This document shows, piece after piece, positions 19,604-29,716 of a stretch of 64,000 bases of DNA. Position numbers and translations under genes: made by a program. The stretch covers positions 303,562 through 367,561 of the forward strand of contig NW_008246104.1 of assembly GCF_000281045.1 (NCBI RefSeq), written 5' to 3'. The notes below the pieces were generated by a model. It saw only the letters and a program-made list of their open reading frames with translations, searched no databases and was not told the origin of the DNA. This DNA is from Saprolegnia diclina VS20. Lineage: Eukaryota > Oomycota > Saprolegniomycetes > Saprolegniales > Saprolegniaceae. The first letter of the stretch is position 1, and every line of letters starts with the position of its first letter.

Positions 19604-20200
19604 GCGGGGCTGCCTCGGCGCGGTCGAGGAAGGGATTGTATATTTAACATCAGCATGCATCGTCATTGCGTATTTTCCAGCGGAAACTAGTCCTCTTGAT
19701 GGTGCGATCGTCTGGACTGCAGTAGTGTAAGCAGCTCTTACTCAATAGACAAGGCCGTGGAGACGACCTCATGGCTTGAAGCCGCAACGAGCTGCCGCAA
19801 CGACAAGCGCCCGAAAGCATCCAAGAAGGAGCTGGCAATCACCCAACTGCGGGTGCTGGTGTATACTCAGTAGTGATAGGGCCAGCCCCGATCATAGAGA
19901 CACGGTGCGAAGCTCGTGCGATGCGCGAGGGCAGACCCAAATCGAACGGTCGTGTGTGTGGCGGCTGCATAGACGGGCAGAGGCAGCCAACACTGACGCT
20001 CAGAAAATAGAGCCGTTCGAAATTTTCAGCCAATCAGACGCCGTCACGGACTGAAATTGGCGCGCTTTCCTGGAGCCAAGGCGCCGCCAGCGAGGACGCA
20101 TCGACGACCCACTACAATTACCGGTAGCTAGGACGACAAACGACTAGTTGCATATACACTGTATTATAGTTCCACACAGGTTCTACATCGATAGTACGAT
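19604..20200. other. Intergenic, nothing supported
   Basis: This lies between two convergent genes (START/FYVE-like and YeeE/YedE). No frame with signatures was found. Confidence 0.4.
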
Positions 20201-21317
20201 CTACAGGCCGAGCAAGTACTTAATGCCTGCCGTGCCCATGCCACCGGCAAAGATGAAGGGCACGACAAGCCAGGACGAGGCCATGAGCATTGCCGTGCCA
20301 GAGAAGCCGTGGCCGGACGTGCAGCCGCACGCAGTGCTCGCACCAAACGCAATCATGACGCCACCAATGATCGAGGGTAGCGTCGACGGCATCGGCCCCG
20401 CGGCTTCGAGTGGCGTGCCAGAGATGAGCGACCCGCCGACAATACCGAGTGCAAAGAGCACTTGAAGCGCCGCGCTCGAGCGCGGGAGCGAGAGCCACGA
20501 CGGGTTGCCGACGACGTGCGAGAGGCCGGCGACGGCCTCGCCGAGGATATACTTCATAGCGGCCGAGACACCGAGCGACTTGCGCACGATGAACGCCAGC
20601 GGCAGCTGGAGCGCACCGACGACTGCACCAGCAATGCACGGGTACCACGCCGAGAGCGCGACCGGCTCACGCACAATAAACTCCAAGGCGACTGAAAACC
20701 CGACGCAGGCCACGCCGAGGAGCGTCTGCAGGAGCGGGCTCACCGGCAGCGTCGACGAGATCTTGGACCGGGTCGCTTCCCACTTGGCAATCTGCAGAAT
20801 GTAAACTTAGCACAAGAAAGAAGTGCGAAAGGTGGTGTACCGGCGCGCGGAGGATCATAGCCAACAGAGTACCAATGACGGTGCCACCAAAGCACGCGGG
20901 TGCCGACGCGATCTGGGCGCCGAGCTGGACGTACACCGTGCCGGGGCACGAGCCGCTGATGGTCATGCCCGCGCCGAGGATCGTCGCACCGACGACGAGG
21001 ACGGTCGAGGTGCTCGGGCTGGACGCGCGCGCGGCTTGCATCTTTTCAAACTCGCTGGGCTGCGCGATGCGGAAGATGGCCTTGGCGATGAGCGACGTGC
21101 CAAGCGCGGCCATGAAGAGCTTCATCATCGTAAAGCGCTGAAAGGCCATTTGGTCCATAATGACAAACGGCAAATAGACTTGGGCCTTGTTCATCGCAAA
21201 GCCAAAGACGAGACCGGTCGAGAGGACGGTGACGCCCGACACGACGCGGCGACCGACCGACGTCGAGGTCTCGCTACCGGTCTTGAGACGATCCGACTCC
21301 ATCAAATTCGCGTCCAT
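20201..21317 (-). CDS. YeeE/YedE-type (sulphur transport) membrane protein, copy 1
   Basis: Two exons encode a polytopic protein of about 355 residues made of two YeeE/YedE halves. The first half has FGFAMNKAQVYLPFVI and MTISGSCPGTVYVQLGA. The second has FGASTACGCTSGHGFSGTAM. The SGSCPG and GCTSGHG loops carry the cysteines used by bacterial thiosulphate carriers such as TsuA, so transport of thiosulphate or a related sulphur anion is plausible. The intron (about 49 bases, near 20793-20841) lies exactly between the halves, before IAKWE. The second copy at 24412-25545 has an intron at the same place. The start is at 21317 (MDANLM); 21338 is an alternative. Confidence 0.85.
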
Positions 21318-21338
21318 TTTGAAAATGCGCGAGTGCAT

Positions 21339-21955
21339 TTTTGATGTGAAAAAAAAGACACCAAATAGACACTGTGGGCGCTCGCGATCGAACTACAGTT
21401 CTACTTGGTTTCGTCAACCGGGATGACCAGGAAGGCCTGTCTACATGCTACGACAGCCGCAATCCACATGCTGCTAGTAGCCTCGTGGCATAGTGCCAAC
21501 CGTCGATCGATGCCCGCGCGCACGCACATCTCCTGGTCGTCCAGGACATCCTCCTCATCACAGTTGGTGCTGCTAACATGGTCGTTGCGTCATCTTTGGC
21601 GATACGTGATCGAGCTTACACGCGTGGAACAGGCGGCGTCTAGTACCCAGGTATACGTACCGTACCGTGTCATTGACGTGTGCAAAGTCAGAGACACGAG
21701 CACGACACGGCGACTCGTACATGCACCGGTGCCATTTTAGTACAGATGCGCCGTCCGAATCGAGCAGAACACCAACTAGTACTCGTAGCGAGGAGGTACT
21801 CTGCCAAGGTGAAGGTTGTGGCGCTATACTCCATTACGTCCTCCTCCATCCAGCTTGCGTCGCTCATCGGTGGTGGCATCCGGGTCGTTGAGTAGCCTTA
21901 AAAATGAGTTTTGGTCTAGTGGGTGGGGTATGAAGTCGAGTAGTCTCTGCGCTCT
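21339..21955. other. Intergenic, nothing supported
   Basis: This lies between YeeE/YedE copy 1 (start side) and the stop of the PDZ gene, both on the minus strand. Only short frames are present. Confidence 0.4.
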
Positions 21956-23806
21956 TTACTCGGCGACCGCTTGGAATCGCAGCATGACGGGCTTGGCGAT
22001 GTTGCGCAGCACCTTGGTTGTGTTGTCAAAGCCGAGGTCCACGGCCTTCATCGAGCCAATTTCGACAAGGACGTCGCCGACAGCAACGCGGCGCAGGCCC
22101 GCACACGTGCTCCGGCCCGTCTTGCGCGTCACAACAGGCACGGGGCCCTTGTCGGTCGTGAGCTCCTTGACCGTGAGCCCGAACGGACCGTCGCTCCACG
22201 TGACAGCGTACATGCTGGCTTCGTCGAGAGTGAGGGCAGGCGGGGCGACCGAGCTTCGCTGGGAGACCGTGTCGTCGTACGTCGCGTCGGCGCGCGCGAG
22301 GCGGAAGCGCAGCGTCGCGGGCTTGGGCACCGACTTGATGACTTCCATGGCCTTTTCAAACCCAAGGTCGGCGCACACACGGTCATTGATCATGATGAGC
22401 TCGTCGCCGGGATGCACGAGCTTGAGGTGCGGCGAGTGCCCGCGACCCGTGAGCCGCTTGACGTACGGCAGCTCCGCCGACGTGACGCCCATCGTCATCC
22501 CGAGGCTGCCTTCTTCCCAGTAAAATTCGTACTCGCCTTCGAGCACTGGCGGCAAGACCGGGCCGGACTTGACCGCCTCCGCGTCGGTGCCCGCACGCTT
22601 GAAGCGCATGATGAGCGGCTTCTTGAGGTCCTTGAGCATGCCCATTAGCGCCGGCATTTTAAACTCGCGCGTCGCGTTCGCGTTGATGTAGAGCAGCGTG
22701 TCGCCTTCCTTGACGACGCGCGCGGCCGCCGAGACGTTGGACGAGACGCGCTTCACGATCGGCATCCGGTTCGCTGGGTCCTCGACGAGCACGAGGCCGA
22801 GCGACCCGCCTTCCCAGTTGAAGTCGTACTCGTTCCGCCGACGCGGCGGCATCATGCGCACATCGAACTCTTCGTCGCACTCTTCCGAGATGTCCGTGTT
22901 GGTCAGCGACGCCCGCCGCTTGCGCTCGTCGTGGCGGTAGCTCTGCCGGCCGCCGACCGTCGACGGCTCGCTGTACTCGCTGAACGACGACGACGTTGTC
23001 GACGAGGCGTACGAGGACGGGACCTTGTGTCGCTGCGGTGGCGCAAATGCCGGTTCGGCGTAGGGCTGTTGTTGTTGTGGTTGTTGCGGGTACGGCTGCA
23101 GCTGTTGCTGCATCTGCCCGTGGCGGTGCGAGTCGCGGCCACTGCCGGCCTCGAGCTGCTGCCGTTGGGCACGTAGCCGATGTTGCAAGTCTTGCACAGT
23201 CGGTGGCGGCGCCGTCGCATTTGGTCGGGCGTGCCGAGACGTTGCGTGCGGCGCCGGCGGTGGCTGCCGGCTGTGCGCCGGTTGATGTGATGGCGGTTGC
23301 TGGTACTCATGGTGTGCTTGCGACGGCGGCTCTTGCTGGTAGTACTGCTGGTGCGTCGGCGGCGTCTGGTGGTACTGCTGCTGGTGCGTAGGCGGTGCTT
23401 GACGATGGTGCGGTGGCGCGTGCTGGTGGTTCGGTGGCGCCTGGTGGTACTGCTGCTGCTGGTGCGTCGGCGGCGGGTGGCGGTAGTGTTGCTGATGTGA
23501 CGGCGGTTGCTGGTATTGCTGAGGCGCAACGTACTGGTGCTGTGGCTGCTGCGGCCGCGGTGGCGCATGCTGCTGCTGAGGTTGCTGTTGCGCCGGCGAC
23601 TGGCGCGCATGGTTGTAGTCGTAGATGGGCGATCGGCCTTGAGGCTGTCGGCCGGGCGCGCCCCCGTTGGTCTGGTTTGCGAGCCGCAGCTTGAGCTGCT
23701 CCATGCGCTGGCCGACCTCGTCCGTCATGACCTTGGTCTTCGGGGCTCTCTTTGCAATTGCGTTACGGGACGTCTTTGTATTCAGTCCTTGACTATCCGG
23801 ATACAT
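21956..23806 (-). CDS. Triple PDZ-domain protein with Pro/Gln/His-rich linker
   Basis: One exon, up to 616 residues. After a short helix (DEVGQRMEQLKLRLANQ) comes a Gln/Pro/His-rich stretch of about 200 residues. Three tandem PDZ-like domains follow, each with an aromatic-xW-(E/D)-G start and a glycine-rich loop: NWEGGSLGLVLVE, YWEEGSLGMTMGV and TWSDGPFGLTVKE. The matching later strands are VKEGDTLLYINAN, VHPGDELIMINDR and VAVGDVLVEIGS. PDZ domains bind C-terminal peptides, so this is a scaffold, possibly at a membrane. The first ATG overlaps a perfect TATCCGGATA palindrome (23794-23803) that is a promoter element elsewhere. The true start may therefore be MTDEVGQ at 23728. Confidence 0.78.
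   Translation of the reverse strand: MYPDSQGLNTKTSRNAIAKRAPKTKVMTDEVGQRMEQLKLRLANQTNGGAPGRQPQGRSPIYDYNHARQSPAQQQPQQQHAPPRPQQPQHQYVAPQQYQQPPSHQQHYRHPPPTHQQQQYHQAPPNHQHAPPHHRQAPPTHQQQYHQTPPTHQQYYQQEPPSQAHHEYQQPPSHQPAHSRQPPPAPHATSRHARPNATAPPPTVQDLQHRLRAQRQQLEAGSGRDSHRHGQMQQQLQPYPQQPQQQQPYAEPAFAPPQRHKVPSSYASSTTSSSFSEYSEPSTVGGRQSYRHDERKRRASLTNTDISEECDEEFDVRMMPPRRRNEYDFNWEGGSLGLVLVEDPANRMPIVKRVSSNVSAAARVVKEGDTLLYINANATREFKMPALMGMLKDLKKPLIMRFKRAGTDAEAVKSGPVLPPVLEGEYEFYWEEGSLGMTMGVTSAELPYVKRLTGRGHSPHLKLVHPGDELIMINDRVCADLGFEKAMEVIKSVPKPATLRFRLARADATYDDTVSQRSSVAPPALTLDEASMYAVTWSDGPFGLTVKELTTDKGPVPVVTRKTGRSTCAGLRRVAVGDVLVEIGSMKAVDLGFDNTTKVLRNIAKPVMLRFQAVAE
23794..23803. promoter_or_regulatory. Perfect palindrome TATCCGGATA at the PDZ gene start
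   Basis: The clearest copy of the CCGGAT element in the window. It lies three bases inside the first possible ATG of the PDZ gene, or 66 bases upstream of the alternative start at 23728. Confidence 0.45.
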
Positions 23807-24411
23807 GTCCGCGCGGCGCTAATTATGGCGTCGCACGCTGCATCTTTGCCAATTCTCGCTTAATTATGGCGATGTGCCATTTTTAGAGCGGATTTTAGTA
23901 TAAGCAGCGCTCCGTTACCAACCACGCCCTCAATACAAATACCGTAAGCCTCGAGATCAAGTTGACAATCCACCCCACCTCGCTGACATCGCTCCCGTCG
24001 CTGCCAATGCTTTCAACGGCCATCGCTCGAAGCCCCAATGCTGGCCCAGCGTCGCACTTCGACCTGGTCTTGGCTCCGTACAGTACATGTCCTTGGCGTT
24101 GCAGTACACCCCGTGGCGACGTTGCACTGCAACACACACGAGCGTACAGTGTAGGGCACCCAGCCAGCGCGATTACTTCGACGCTTTGGCACCGTGGCGC
24201 GCACGACGGCGCGATGGCGTCACAGAGAGTCACGTGCATGTAGAAGAGCCTCGAGATCGCCGACGCCGGTGAATGGCCACAACCATTCGAAGTCGAACCT
24301 TGGCCACCGCCGAGGTAGAGCTGGTACTCTAGTCGAGTGGTATGTGGGGCAACGCATGTGATGCAGACGATGGATAGTAGTTTGTACGAAATGGACTTGA
24401 ACGAATGACAG
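23807..24411. other. Intergenic, nothing supported
   Basis: About 600 bases between the PDZ gene start and the stop of YeeE/YedE copy 2. A 175-codon minus frame spans it but has no recognisable features and is probably chance. Confidence 0.4.
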
Positions 24412-25545
24412 TTAGAGAACATACTCGAGCGCAGCCGTCGACATGCCGCCGAGAAAAATGGACGGGAGCACGAGCCAGGACGAGCTCATTAGCATGGCGG
24501 TGCCCGAGAGGCCGTGGCCGGATGTGCACCCGCCGGCGAGGCTCGCACCAAACGCAATGAGCGCGCCGCCGATAATCGAGCGGAGCGTGCTCGGTGCGTA
24601 GACGGCAGCTGCTTCCGGCGACGTCGCAGCATAGGACCCGGCGAGAATCCCAAGAATAAAGATCGCTTGCGATATGTCCGAGAAGCGGGGCAGCCACGAC
24701 ACTGTCGACTTGCCCATCGCGCTGCAGACAACGCTTGAGACTTCGCCGAGCGCAATCTTCATGCCGGCCGAGGCGCCGAGCGACTTGTGGAGAAGAAGCG
24801 CCATGGGCAGCTGGAGCGCGCCCACCACCGCGCCGGCCACGCTCGGGCGCCACGACTCGATGGACAGGTGTTCAGGGACAACAACTTCGAGAAGGGTTGC
24901 CAGAGAGAGACACGTCAGGCCGAGAAGCGCCTGCGACAACGGGCCAAAGGGCATTGTCGTCGCTACCTTGGGCTTGTCGGCTTGCCAATCCGCGATCTAC
25001 AGAAGACAGAAAAGCATGAGTTGGGGAGTTGGTAGACTCAAGCGACACGTACGCGGAAGCGAAGGGTGCCGGCGACAAACGTGCCGAGTGCAGTACCCGC
25101 GAGGCACGCAAGCGCCGACGGCAGCTGTGCGCCGAGCTGGACGTACACCGACCCGGGGCACGAGCCGCTAACGGTCATGCCCGCACCGAGAAGGACGCCG
25201 CCGAGCACGAGCACGGTCGACGTGCTCGGGTTGCTTGCACGGCTGGCTTGCATACGCTGGAACGTCTCGGGTTGCAAGATGCGAAATATTGCTTTCGACA
25301 CAAACGACATGCCCAGCGCGCCGACAAACATCTTCATCATCGTGAACCGCTGAAAGCCCATTTGCTCCATGATGACGAGCGGAAGGTACACTTGGCCCTA
25401 TTTTGAATATTCCCTTAGAAGGTCGACGAACGCGCCAAATTACCTTGTTCATGGCAAAACCAAAGGCCGCGCCGGTCGAGAGAAGCACGACGGTGTGACG
25501 TGGCGGCGGCAGCGACGGGTTCAGAGTGGCGCTTGTGGTTTTCAT
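24412..25545 (-). CDS. YeeE/YedE-type (sulphur transport) membrane protein, copy 2
   Basis: Three exons, about 345 residues, clearly paralogous to 20201-21317. The first half has FGFAMNKGQVYLPLVIMEQ and MTVSGSCPGSVYVQLGA. The second has AGGCTSGHGLSGTAML. The SGSCPG and GGCTSGHG cysteine loops of the thiosulphate-carrier family are intact. The intron between the two halves (before IADWQ) is at the same place as in copy 1. A further intron between AMNK and GQVYL is unique to this copy. Both copies are on the minus strand, with the PDZ gene between them, so the duplication was tandem and was later separated or bridged by that gene. Confidence 0.85.
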
Positions 25546-26512
25546 CGTAATTCGAAAGATGCTAATACGTACCAGCGTCCAGCGGTGAAGACGCCAAGAG
25601 GTTGCGTGGGTGGCAGCGCTACGTCATCGCAATTACCGGTGGCAGCTGCCGTCATGGACCACCACGAGATGGCGCGCCAAGTGTCGATCGCGCCGATCGA
25701 GCCAATCACACGCGCTCGAATTCAAGTTCAAGTCGGGATTGCGTCATCTTTGGACCACGGGATTCGCCTATCAACCCTGAGGTCGAGAAAGCGCTGTCCA
25801 CCGTGCGCCAGAAGAGAAGACCGTGCACCCGAGCCAAGGTACTTGCTTGATTGTCGTCTCCTGTTCACGTGGGGGTTGAACCACATGTACTTGGTCGCCC
25901 ATGACACAGTGCAAATATGAACGACTTCCACAATGGACGAGGCAAAGGACTGCAGCTATGGACATTAATCTCGCGCCGCGAATATGCGCTTCGCTGTCTC
26001 AAAGGGCCACATGGATGCAGGAAGCTACGACGCGTCCATGTGCTCGAGTCCCTCCATATTCGACGCCGATCGTCTTGGATGTCATTCTATTGCGTTGTCC
26101 GCTTCACTACGTCATCGCCATTACGTGTTGAAGTCGAATCTAAAAATAGAAATTAGAAGCTTGGTTCGATATATCTATGACATTATTGTCACCCTCTTGA
26201 AGCAGGGTCGGGGTTAAGATCGTAGAGCGTACACGGTCGGGGTTAAGAGCGTAGAGCGTGCAGGGTCGGACGATCAAGCAGAACATGTTATTCGAGGACC
26301 TCCATGCTGGTCCATCGCGATCGACGGGCGCGTCTCTAGCGCCGGCGAACGCACACGAAGGTCGACGCGAGAGAGGTCGCTCGTCTCAGTGATACATGCC
26401 CGCACTGGCTGTCGCTGATCGGTGATGAACGCAAACGTCGTTATCCGCAAGCTTCAACCACGCGCGTTTACGTAGCCCTGTATTTTTATTTTGTTGGCTT
26501 CCACAACACACG
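25546..26512. other. Intergenic, holds a short tandem repeat
   Basis: Nearly 1 kb between the divergent YeeE/YedE copy 2 and the zinc-finger gene. No supported coding frame. It contains a 29-base tandem repeat at 26206-26263. Confidence 0.45.
26206..26263. repeat. Two-copy 29-base tandem repeat
   Basis: Units at 26206-26234 and 26235-26263 both begin GGTCGGGGTTAAGA and contain CGTAGAGCGT. They differ at only a few positions, and a third partial GGTCGG follows. They lie about 250 bases upstream of the zinc-finger start, so they could be promoter elements. Confidence 0.7.
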
Positions 26513-27220
26513 ATGCATCGCCTCCTTCCGCACCTGTTGCCACCGGCGCATGCGGCAGTGCCCCTCGATGTGCTCCTCGACATGACCTCGGGCGACGACG
26601 AGTCCATCAACGAGGCCGACCTTCTGGGCCCCGCGACGCCACTGGACTTCCTGGATTTAGACGCGACCAAGAGCCGGCGCCTCTGTCGAGCGACCGGCTG
26701 CGAGAAGCGATCGCGCTCCCACGGTTTGTGCATCGCGCACGGAGGCGGGCGTCGCTGCGCCGCCGACGGCTGCCCGCGGTCGAGCCAAGGTGGCAACTTT
26801 TGCATCAAGCATGGCGGTGGCAAGCGCTGCAAGATCCAAGGGTGCAACAAAGCGGCCCAGTCGGCGATGCTGTGCAAAGCCCATGGCGGCGGCCCGCGCT
26901 GCGCAGCGCCCAACTGCCAACGAAGCTCCCAAGGAGGCGGCCACTGCCGATCGCATGGCGGTGGCAAGCGATGCTCCGTCGAGGGCTGTGAGAAAGGCGC
27001 CCAGCGCGGCCAGTTTTGTACGCTCCACGGCGGCTCGCGGCTCTGCGTCGTGCTCGGCTGCATGCGCAACGACCGCGGTGGCGGCCTCTGCGCGACGCAC
27101 GGAGGCGGCAAGCGCTGTTCAGTTGATTCGTGCGCCCGTCCGTGTCGGCGACAGGGCCTCTGCGCCATGCACCTTCGCCTCGCAGGCCCAAGTGCTCCGA
27201 CGACACCTCAATTAAAGTAG
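26513..27220 (+). CDS. CCH-type zinc-finger repeat protein (WRKY19-like)
   Basis: One exon of 235 residues. After a hydrophobic, acidic N-terminus of about 55 residues come seven tandem units of about 24 residues with the pattern C-x4-C-x7to8-G-x-C-x2-H, joined by HGGG(K/R)RC: for example CAADGCPRSSQGGNFCIKHG and CSVEGCEKGAQRGQFC. Each unit can hold one zinc ion with three cysteines and one histidine. Oomycete genomes carry many such proteins, usually named after the zinc-finger part of plant WRKY19; no WRKYGQK motif is present here. DNA or protein binding in the nucleus is likely. The start at 26513 is the only ATG near the frame's 5' end. Confidence 0.82.
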   Translation: MHRLLPHLLPPAHAAVPLDVLLDMTSGDDESINEADLLGPATPLDFLDLDATKSRRLCRATGCEKRSRSHGLCIAHGGGRRCAADGCPRSSQGGNFCIKHGGGKRCKIQGCNKAAQSAMLCKAHGGGPRCAAPNCQRSSQGGGHCRSHGGGKRCSVEGCEKGAQRGQFCTLHGGSRLCVVLGCMRNDRGGGLCATHGGGKRCSVDSCARPCRRQGLCAMHLRLAGPSAPTTPQLK

Positions 27221-27626
27221 TATATATGTATTAACGTTCTTAGTCGTAGCAACGCAACACGGACAACTTGTCGTCTCGCTGCTCCGAACGCTGAAGGCAT
27301 GGCCGCGGCGCGACCTTGGGCGGTGGTCATCAGGACCGCGTCACGGGTTGATCGTAATCCAGTGGTTTACTGGGCGGCTAATGACCGGCTTTTCGGTAAT
27401 CGGAGCGTTTACTCGCTGCCGAGACAAGCCATGTTGCGACGAACGTCATGACGTAGGTACTGCGGTGATGTCGACAAGTGTCGTGGCAGGAGTTGCGACG
27501 GCAACCCCAACCCCAAATGGAGCACTTGCATAACCTAGTGTTTACAACCCTAAAATCGACAAAATGTCTTGCAATACCCGTAGCTTGTTTCGATTAATCC
27601 TATAATGATCCAACATGCTCGATGGA
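27221..27626. other. Intergenic, nothing supported
   Basis: This lies between the convergent zinc-finger and coiled-coil/START-like genes. No frame with signatures. Confidence 0.4.
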
Positions 27627-29371
27627 TTAGGCGCGGGCAACCGCGAGCGCGACCATGGCATCCCACGTGCGCTCAAAATACTGGGCCCAGAGACGCATGA
27701 ACTTGACCTCTCGCTTTGTCGTGCTTTTGAGATGACACTGCAGCGTCATGGCGTCTGCGAGGGTGTCGTCGACGCTGTCTGGAATTGCCTCGTGCTCGAC
27801 CGAGAGCTTGGACGTGAGCACGAGCTTGACGCGCGCTTCGTTCGTGTCGGAGGGTTCGACGAGCAGCCTACGCACTCTGAGCTGTCCACGAAATGGCGGA
27901 AGGGTGCAGAGTCTACCAGCCACACTCGTTGTCGGCAATGGCCCCGCCCGTCGCCACGCCCGCGTCTCTGGCCACGGAGCTAACACGCGTCCATGAGCAT
28001 TTGAAAAATGACGCTTGCTCGTTGGTACCGCCACACGAACACGATGCGGTCGGCCTCGACGTAGCGCTTGACGACGAGGTTGCCCTGGACTGAGATGGGC
28101 GCGGTCGCGTCGGGCGAGAGGTTGGCGCTAAACGCCACGTACGCGGCGTTGGCATCGAGCAGCTCGCCGCACTGCATATTTCATCATTATCATCATCATC
28201 CAGTCAAATAACATCACGGTCTACTGGTGTACCTGGTAGAGGGCACCGGGTTGCTGGGAATAGTCGACGCCACCGCTCCAGATACGCCAGACGGCGTCCG
28301 CAAGCGTCGTCCATGGCACGGCGACGGCATAGCTGCGCACCATTTCGATGGCTTTGGCGTTGCTCAGCGGGTCGCAGCAGCAGCGCAGCGCCGGAGCGCA
28401 CGCAGAACTCTTGGTGTCGAGGCCATTCTTGACGAGCACGGCCTCGAGTCGGTCGTACTCGTTGTCGACCAGCGCATGCAACTCGGCGGCTGTCTCGCTC
28501 GGTTCGAGACGCCACGCATCGCGCTCGACGGGACTGCTGCCACACGCCTATCGTGGGACGGTTGATGCGGGACATTATCGTGGGAAACGAGAGATACCGA
28601 AGCGAGGCGGGGTCGCTTTGTAATGAGGCGCTGGAGCTCGTCCGCGAGCGCCAAGTGCTCGTACAAAACGGCGCGGAGGCTCTCGTTGTCGCGAAGCGCC
28701 TGTCGGTGCTGCGCACTCTGCGCAAGCGCGGCGGCTTCCCACGACGCCGGTGTCGAAAAGTCGCGCTCGATGCACTGCAGCGTCCGAAGCGTCGAGACGC
28801 GCTCCGAGAGATCGCCCACCGTTCGTTTCAGGTCGGCCATTTCGTCCTTGAGCTTGGCGCGGTCGCGCTTGCATCGCTGCGCACGGTCGGCCAGCCGCTT
28901 CTCCTTCTTTGAGAGATTGCTAGGCGCACCCCCACTGCAACACGTGGCAGCTTGCGCACCGCGCGGAGAGCTGCTACAACAACTCGATGTATCGCTGCAC
29001 GACGTCACCGCGTCGCTGCACGAGGTTGTGCTCGCGGACGACGAGGTGCAACGCGCGGATGATGCCATTGGCTTGGATACGCGTCGCGTGCTTTTGGGGG
29101 CGGGTGCGCAGCAAGACGGTGCAACGGGGGCGCATGATGACGCAGAGCAGCACGATGGCGCTGGCGTGCACGAGGGTGCCAGCGACGGCGTCGAGCAGCA
29201 AGAGGAGGACGATGTTCGGACGCTCGACGGCGTCGAGCTGCAAGATGCTACAGTGCTACCGCAGCCCGATGCACCCTGATAGGGGCCATCGCCGCAGCGC
29301 TGTGCCGGAAGACAAAGGAGGAAGTCGACCTCGGCCAGATCTTGGAGAAGCTGGGCGTCGGCGCCGTCCAT
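27627..29371 (-). CDS. Coiled-coil/START-like protein (M96-like), member A, with Ser/Cys-rich N-terminus
   Basis: Four exons. After MDGADAQLLQDLAEVDFLL comes a 100-residue stretch composed mostly of Ser, Cys, Thr, Ala and Pro with about 25 cysteines. A basic leucine-repeat helix follows (KKEKRLADRAQRCKRDRAK, LKDEMADLKRTVGDLSERV). The C-terminal half begins MHALVDNEYDRLEAVLVK and continues through CGELLDANAAYVAF, LVVKRYVEADRIVFVWR and GWLLVEPSD to a final helix (WDAMVALAVARA). This layout, a bZIP-like helix plus START-like fold, matches many oomycete proteins labelled M96 mating-specific. Members B and C share the W-x3-EP block. It is head to head with member B, 345 bases apart. Confidence 0.72.
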
Positions 29372-29716
29372 GTCACTGCAGGTGTGCGAGTCGCGTATGC
29401 GCTGGCGTTTTTTTAACAGCGAATCGGCTCGGTTCTATTCGTCTTGTTTGTCGTGATCGCCACAATTACCACATCTACCTGCCACCTCCAACGCGCGACA
29501 CCACTGCGCTCGTATATCGTGCGCCACACGCTGCCCACAACGCTACGAAGCCGAATGCACCGTGCAATGTCATGCATAGCTCGTGGCGGTTTGCCGCAAC
29601 CTCGATCAACGGCCATCACCGAGGTGCGGCCAGGTTGTATGGAGCGGAAATTCTCGGCGATGATTGGCTCGCCGGCGGCGTCAACACCGCCAGTGTCATA
29701 ATTGTGAAGCGCGACG

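Noticed and set aside
23895-24422. 175-codon minus-strand frame overlapping the end of YeeE/YedE copy 2
   Set aside because: Out of frame with the transporter, no signature, overlaps its stop.
26155-26175. Possible tRNA T-loop (GGTTCGAT)
   Set aside because: No flanking stems or cloverleaf could be built; no tRNA, rRNA or CRISPR array was found anywhere in the window.
26386-27168. 260-codon minus-strand open frame
   Set aside because: Antisense to the zinc-finger repeats; its apparent repeats simply mirror the real ones.
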